From an uncultured Chitinophagaceae bacterium (GTDB lineage Bacteria > Bacteroidota > Bacteroidia > Chitinophagales > Chitinophagaceae), in the NCBI GenBank assembly GCA_937996595.1, contig CALKVC010000083.1:1-9906 (forward strand): DNA of 9,906 nt. Reading direction: 5' to 3'. Every line of letters starts with the position of its first letter. Positions within the stretch are counted from its first letter, which is position 1. This document shows, in pieces, positions 5,937-9,906 of this stretch. The notes under the pieces were generated by a model that had not been told where the DNA came from, ran no database searches, and saw only the letters and a list, made by a program, of their open reading frames with translations. A program made the translations under genes and the position numbers.

Positions 5937-7415
5937 TTATTCCTTTATTAACCCTGTGGTAATTTTAGCAGAGAGCAAACATAACGGAATGCTTGGCCCC
6001 GGATGAACGCTCCCGCCACAGAAATATAACCCTTTTATTTGCCTTGAAAAATTAGGATGCCTTAAAAAAGCGGCAAACTTATTATTGCTACTGTTTCCAT
6101 AAATGGCACCGAATGCGCTGGATGTCCTGCTTTCAATAACCCTCGGGTCAAAAACCATTTCAGCATCAATCAGGGGTTTGATATCCGTGTTAAGCACCCG
6201 GTTTATCTTGTTAATCATATGTTCCCTGGCTTCGGCAACCAGCTTATCCCAGTCCTGACCCGTATTATTTGGCACATTTATAAAAGAAAACCAGTTTTCG
6301 CAGCCGGGAGGCGCATCTGTGGGCGTATGTTTACTGGTGATATTTATATATATGGTAGGGTCGTGGTAAATGGTTTTGCTGCTGAAAATGCTGTTGAATT
6401 CTGCTTCATAATCGCCGCTGAACAGTATATTATGCAAGCCCAGCTGGCCGAAAGCTTTCTTAATTCCCCAATAAAATATTATACCTGAACTTGATTTGGG
6501 CTGGTTCAGGCTTCGGAGCGGTTTTTGTACTCCCGGCAATAATTTCTGGTAACTGTTATATACATCCATGTTGCTGATGACCACATCGAACGGAGCCGTA
6601 CCGTTATCTGTTCTAACACCAGCAACTTTCTTATTATTTATAAGAATCTCCCTTACCGGTGTTGAATAGTGGAATTGAACACCGATATCTTTTGCCAGTT
6701 TTTCCAGGGCGAGCGTGATGCTGTACATGCCACCTGTGGGGTAAAAAGCGCCTTTCGCTATTTCCACATGGGCAATTACATTAAGGGTGGCGGGTGCCAG
6801 GTATGGGCTGGAGCCATTATAGGTGGAATAGCGGTTAAACACCTGTACCAGCCTTTGATCTTTAAATGCCTTGCTGTTTGCGCCGTTCATGGTATCAAAT
6901 GCGCCTATTTTTCCAAAATGGAGGAAACCCCTTAAAACAGGCCGGGTGAAAAAGTTCTTTAATTTATGCAGGGAATTGTGCATAAACACCTCTTCCGTAA
7001 GGGAATATACCTGCTCTGTATGATTAAGGTACCGAAGAATATCTTCTTTGCTGTCTTTGGTTTTTTCCGACAATTGTGCAGCAAATTTTTCTTTTCCATG
7101 ATAAGAATCCAGTGTGCTGCCATCATCAAAAAAATACCGGTAAACAGGGTCCAGTTGAATATAATTGAAATGTTCCCGGGGGTCTTTCCCCGATAAGCGG
7201 AACAATTCATCCACATAATGCGGCATGGTGAATACCGAAGGGCCCATGTCAAACCGGTATCCATTACAGGTTTCCGACGATAATTTACCTCCGGGGAAGC
7301 TGTTGGCTTCATATACGGTTACCCGGTAACCTTTATTGCGCATACGAATGGCTGCACCCAATCCCGAAACACCGGCACCGATTATGGCACAGCTTTTATT
7401 ATTTTCTTTTATCAT
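5937..7415 (-). CDS. crtD: CrtI/CrtD-family carotenoid desaturase (probable 1-hydroxycarotenoid 3,4-desaturase)
   Basis: A 492-residue flavoprotein of the phytoene-desaturase family. Counting from ATG 7415, the N-terminal dinucleotide-binding motif is CAIIGAGVSGLGAAI (GxGxxG at 13-18), followed by VTVYEANSFPGGKLSS and GYRFDMGPSVFTMP, all family hallmarks. The middle contains FNRYSTYNGSSPYLAPATLNVI and GAFYPTGGMYSI. The C-terminal FAD-binding segment is GLYFCGGSVHPGPSIPLCLLSAK. The TYNGSSPY and GGSVHPG..IPLCLLSAK wording is, from memory, closer to Bacteroidota CrtD than to CrtI (G.GTHPGAGIPGVL), so C-3,4 dehydrogenation of a hydroxylated carotenoid such as in saproxanthin/flexixanthin-type pathways is likely. 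ATG 7415 is preferred because the TTG at 7436 lies inside the putative -7 box. No other carotenoid genes are in the window, so crtD appears as an isolated transcription unit. CrtI-type phytoene desaturation is the main alternative. Confidence 0.85.
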   Translation of the reverse strand: MIKENNKSCAIIGAGVSGLGAAIRMRNKGYRVTVYEANSFPGGKLSSETCNGYRFDMGPSVFTMPHYVDELFRLSGKDPREHFNYIQLDPVYRYFFDDGSTLDSYHGKEKFAAQLSEKTKDSKEDILRYLNHTEQVYSLTEEVFMHNSLHKLKNFFTRPVLRGFLHFGKIGAFDTMNGANSKAFKDQRLVQVFNRYSTYNGSSPYLAPATLNVIAHVEIAKGAFYPTGGMYSITLALEKLAKDIGVQFHYSTPVREILINNKKVAGVRTDNGTAPFDVVISNMDVYNSYQKLLPGVQKPLRSLNQPKSSSGIIFYWGIKKAFGQLGLHNILFSGDYEAEFNSIFSSKTIYHDPTIYINITSKHTPTDAPPGCENWFSFINVPNNTGQDWDKLVAEAREHMINKINRVLNTDIKPLIDAEMVFDPRVIESRTSSAFGAIYGNSSNNKFAAFLRHPNFSRQIKGLYFCGGSVHPGPSIPLCLLSAKITTGLIKE

Positions 7416-7433
7416 GATGGCTGTTTGGATTGG

Positions 7434-7463
7434 CAAAATTAAGCCTATTGTATATCGGTAAAA
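7434..7463 (-). promoter_or_regulatory. Putative promoter of the carotenoid desaturase gene
   Basis: On the minus strand TAATTTTG (7441-7434) matches the Bacteroidota -7 box TAnnTTTG. The -33 box is poor: TTTT (7463-7460) sits 18 bp upstream instead of TTTG. The predicted start near 7428 would give a very short leader of about 12-14 nt before ATG 7415. The strong -7 box also argues against a TTG start at 7436. Confidence 0.45.
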
Positions 7464-7494
7464 CTGATTTGTGTCAGTAACATATTTGGTTCGG

Positions 7495-7514
7495 CTATTA
7501 TATTATTATAATAG
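7495..7514. promoter_or_regulatory. Perfect 8-bp inverted repeat upstream of the desaturase promoter
   Basis: CTATTATA (7495-7502), spacer TTAT, then TATAATAG (7507-7514): arms are exact reverse complements. It lies about 32 bp upstream of the putative -33 box of the desaturase gene, a plausible operator position, but AT-only arms can arise by chance in such a sequence. Confidence 0.35.
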
Positions 7515-7922
7515 TCACAAATAAATTAATATGTTGGATAGGTAAAATTAAATAGGGTTGAACAGCAATAATATATTGTAATCAATAATAATGTGAAAAT
7601 ATTTACCGATGAGCCGGCTTCATATCTCTTTTCATTAGATTTCCCACATGCTACCCAAAAAAATGTTAAAAACTTTTGTTTATTCCGTTAATGAATTTTA
7701 ACTTACGCTTGATTAATTGATTCGTTCCCTCCCAAAACTGGTTTTACCCCTCTGAAATGACATTGCATTTTGATTTAGCACCTGTATTGACTGGGTGAGT
7801 ATTGTCATCTTGCAACTTTAAAAATTTAAAAAACAAAAAAACAGATAGCCTTGAATTTTTTTTACGATCGCTTCCACACCCTTAAAACACCTTATTCCCC
7901 CTCAGTTTCTGAAAACAAACTA

Positions 7923-7940
7923 TCGTTTATCAATAAACGA
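7923..7940. promoter_or_regulatory. Perfect 18-bp inverted repeat in the leader of the secreted-protein gene
   Basis: TCGTTTAT (7923-7930), CA, ATAAACGA (7933-7940) are exact reverse complements. It lies 70-87 nt upstream of ATG 8010. As DNA it has the symmetry of a dimer-binding operator; as RNA it would make a 7-bp stem with a TCAA loop. There is no U-run after it (AAAAGC follows), so it is not a classical terminator for plus-strand transcription. Confidence 0.45.
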
Positions 7941-8009
7941 AAAAGCTGATTCCGGAATTTTATTATTTTGAATAACACACACAGGACAATTACCAATAAA
8001 TCAAACACC

Positions 8010-9906
8010 ATGAACATTTCTACCAGCACTTCCGCTACAAATTGGCAGAACAATGCAACAACAGGTAACAACAAATCATCAGCCCTTTTGGGAATGCCGG
8101 CGTCTTTTATGCGCTGGTTTGTTTTTTTACTGATGTTTGTATCAGTTAATGCAACGGTTAATGCCCAGTCACTGGCCAACTATACTTTTGGGTATAGCCA
8201 GACTGCGTCATTGACTGATATGACTTCCGGTACAACTGTTTTATCAGGACTGGAAACAGGAACCTATTATGACAGTAAAGCTTCTGTTGTTACAGATATG
8301 CCCATTCCTTTTGTTTATATGGGGGTGCTGCAGACGAAATTCAGTTGTAATTCCAATGGCCAGTTACGCTTTGGTACAACAGCCATTTCAACTGGAGCAA
8401 TCACTGCACCGGCAGCCGGCATATCTTATTTAGCGCCTATAGCGGGCGATAATGCCATGTCTGCTTCTGGGGTAGTTCATTATAAAGTAACCGGTTCAGC
8501 GCCTAACAGGGTAATGACTGTTTCATGGGATTCAATACTGGTTCCATTTAATTCTACTGCCAATACACTTGCTGGCGTTGTACAGGCCAGGTTGTATGAA
8601 ACATCCGGTGTTATTGAGTATGTTTATGGTAATGTTTATAATAACTCTGCAAGTGCTCAAAGCCGGTCCATTTTCCTGTGTTCAAGCAATACGGCAACCA
8701 CCAATGGATACGTAACAGTAGGTGCCACTCCAACATTTACACTTGCAGCGACTAATGTTACCAATTCTTTTGCAGGCGGGCCGTCTTATATAGCCAACCT
8801 GAGCAGCACATCAAATGGTTCGCGCTGGATGTATAGCTGGACACCGCCCAGCGCAGGTTCGCTTGCCGATCCAACGTCATTGAACATTACAAATGTTGGC
8901 TTACTAAGCATGACATTAAACTGGACTGCAGCCAGTCCTACAACCGGTATTTTAGGATATGCTGTTTTGGTTTCTACGGATGGTGGAACTACTTATTCTC
9001 CTGCCGGATCAGTGGCAGTAGGTACCAACACATTTAATGTAACCGGCTTATCACCAAATACCGTATATACTTTTGCGGTTCATTCATTCAGCGAAGGAGC
9101 ATTAAGCACCAACCCGGCTACGGCTACACAGGCAACCAATGCCTGTTCTATCTCCGGTGTTAAAACGGTAGGACCTGGCGGAGATTATACAAGGCTTGGC
9201 CAGGCAGATTCTGCCCTCGTGGCAAATGGTGTAAGTGGTGCAGTAATCCTTGAATTAAATGCATCATACACATCAACTGGGGAAGCTTTCCCTATTTCAT
9301 TGAAATCGGTTCCTTGTGCAAGTGCCACCAATACAATTACCATCCGTCCGGCTTTAGGGGCTACCGGAAGGACAATTACCAGCGCTAATACAACCGGTAC
9401 TTTGTTACTGGATAGTGCTGACTATTATATTATAGATGGCCGTCCGGGAGGAATTGGTTCTTCAGACATGGTTATCAGCAACTCGAGTACAGGCTATGCC
9501 ATCCGGTTTGCAAACGATGCGACAAATAATACAGTGAGGTATGTTACTGCTTCATCCGGAGCTACTTCAACCACCTCAGGCGTAATAGTTATCAGCAACA
9601 CTTTCGCAGGTGGTAACGGTAATGATAATAATACGATTGATAATTGCGACCTGAATGGTGGAGGTGTAGTTGCAAACGTTATTTATGGAGCAGGTACTAC
9701 AACAGCAGTTGCAAATTTTAACAGTAATATTACTATTTCCAATAATAAAATCAGGGATATGTTCCTGGTTGGAACAGCAACCAATGGTATACTGCTTTCA
9801 GGAGGTAATACGGACTGGACGATTACTGGTAACAGCATCTACCAGTCTGCAACAAGAACATTCACAACTGCTGCAACTCATACCGGCATAAATATTAACA
9901 CTTCAA
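8010..9906 (+). CDS. Large secreted/surface protein, FN3 plus right-handed beta-helix, N-terminal part (runs off right edge)
   Basis: The frame is open from ATG 8010 to the window edge (632 codons, no stop). A hydrophobic segment at about 36-47 (WFVFLLMFVSVN) followed by ATVNAQ|S (cleavage expected after residue 53) is a Sec signal peptide with an unusually long polar n-region; ATGs at 8094 or 8109 would give conventional signal peptides and are real alternatives. Residues about 54-285 are a beta-rich domain with a FVYMGVLQTKFSCNSNGQLRFG stretch like other 'vssNG...fg' Bacteroidota surface domains. Residues about 286-376 are one fibronectin type III domain (PTSLNITNVGLLSMTLNWTA ... FNVTGLSPNTVYTFAVHSF). 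From about 384 (VGPGGDYTRLGQADSAL) a parallel beta-helix starts, with repeating ITISNNKI, ITGNSIY strands. Composition is rich in Ser, Thr, Asn, Gly. Such proteins usually end with a T9SS C-terminal sorting domain; the C-terminus is not in view. Its binding target or activity is unknown; no enzyme motif is visible. Confidence 0.85.
   Translation, partial: MNISTSTSATNWQNNATTGNNKSSALLGMPASFMRWFVFLLMFVSVNATVNAQSLANYTFGYSQTASLTDMTSGTTVLSGLETGTYYDSKASVVTDMPIPFVYMGVLQTKFSCNSNGQLRFGTTAISTGAITAPAAGISYLAPIAGDNAMSASGVVHYKVTGSAPNRVMTVSWDSILVPFNSTANTLAGVVQARLYETSGVIEYVYGNVYNNSASAQSRSIFLCSSNTATTNGYVTVGATPTFTLAATNVTNSFAGGPSYIANLSSTSNGSRWMYSWTPPSAGSLADPTSLNITNVGLLSMTLNWTAASPTTGILGYAVLVSTDGGTTYSPAGSVAVGTNTFNVTGLSPNTVYTFAVHSFSEGALSTNPATATQATNACSISGVKTVGPGGDYTRLGQADSALVANGVSGAVILELNASYTSTGEAFPISLKSVPCASATNTITIRPALGATGRTITSANTTGTLLLDSADYYIIDGRPGGIGSSDMVISNSSTGYAIRFANDATNNTVRYVTASSGATSTTSGVIVISNTFAGGNGNDNNTIDNCDLNGGGVVANVIYGAGTTTAVANFNSNITISNNKIRDMFLVGTATNGILLSGGNTDWTITGNSIYQSATRTFTTAATHTGININTS

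Larger units (their letters stand above)
7442..8009. other. AT-rich divergent intergenic region, no gene
   Basis: About 570 bp separate the carotenoid desaturase (minus) from the secreted protein (plus). No convincing reading frame is seen; a 95-codon minus-strand frame at 7892-8179 runs antisense into the secreted-protein gene and has no family features. The region holds short perfect inverted repeats (7495-7514, 7923-7940, and a spaced 9-bp pair 7454-7462 / 7602-7610), A/T runs at 7816-7842, and a weak promoter-like TTG (7787-7789) ... TCATCTTGCAAC (7805-7816) on the plus strand. The promoter of the plus-strand gene must lie here but no site matches the consensus well. Confidence 0.6.

Noticed and set aside
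7787..7816. Plus-strand promoter TTG...TCATCTTGCAAC for the secreted-protein gene
   Set aside because: The -7-like box has two mismatches to TAnnTTTG and the spacer is only 15 bp; too weak to list as a feature of its own.
7892..8179. Minus-strand 95-codon frame with a hydrophobic middle
   Set aside because: It is antisense to the signal-peptide region of the secreted-protein gene, which explains its hydrophobicity; no independent promoter or homology-like feature.

Overview
The window looks like the chromosome of a Bacteroidota bacterium, probably of the Chitinophagaceae/Sphingobacteriales type. The reasons are moderate GC in genes with AT-rich gaps, almost no Shine-Dalgarno sequences, promoter-like sites of the Bacteroidota form (TTTG, about 19-20 bp, TAnnTTTG), a CrtD-type carotenoid desaturase, and a very large secreted Ser/Thr/Asn-rich FN3 plus beta-helix protein. 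This assignment is inferred from sequence character, not from a search.

Positions 1-5386 hold one tight operon on the minus strand. In order of transcription it encodes an ABC-transporter ATPase, an ABC-2 type permease, a free-standing acyl/peptidyl carrier protein, a condensation-domain or WS/DGAT-like acyltransferase, an FAD-dependent oxidoreductase, and the N-terminal third of an AMP-binding acyl ligase that runs off the left edge. Two junctions are TGATG overlaps, one has 2 nt between genes, one 12 nt and one about 71 nt. A good Bacteroidota-type promoter lies at 5463-5494. The set (activate, tether to a carrier, oxidise, transfer, export) reads as a small carrier-protein-dependent biosynthesis and export pathway. 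I do not recognise its product. It is the best candidate here for an undescribed system.

Positions 5509-5923 are non-coding and rich in repeats: two tandem copies (110 and about 102 bp) of a unit built on an 8-bp microsatellite plus a GTCATT...GAAGCAATC motif, then a 131-bp imperfect palindrome with TGTAACC/GGTTACA ends. Positions 5937-7415 (minus) encode a CrtI/CrtD-family carotenoid desaturase with its own promoter-like site. Positions 7416-8009 are an AT-rich divergent intergenic region with several short perfect inverted repeats. From 8010 to the right edge (plus) is the N-terminal 632 residues of a large secreted or surface protein with a signal peptide, an N-terminal beta domain, one FN3 domain and the start of a right-handed beta-helix.

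The carotenoid gene and the secreted protein have no evident functional link to the operon beyond adjacency.
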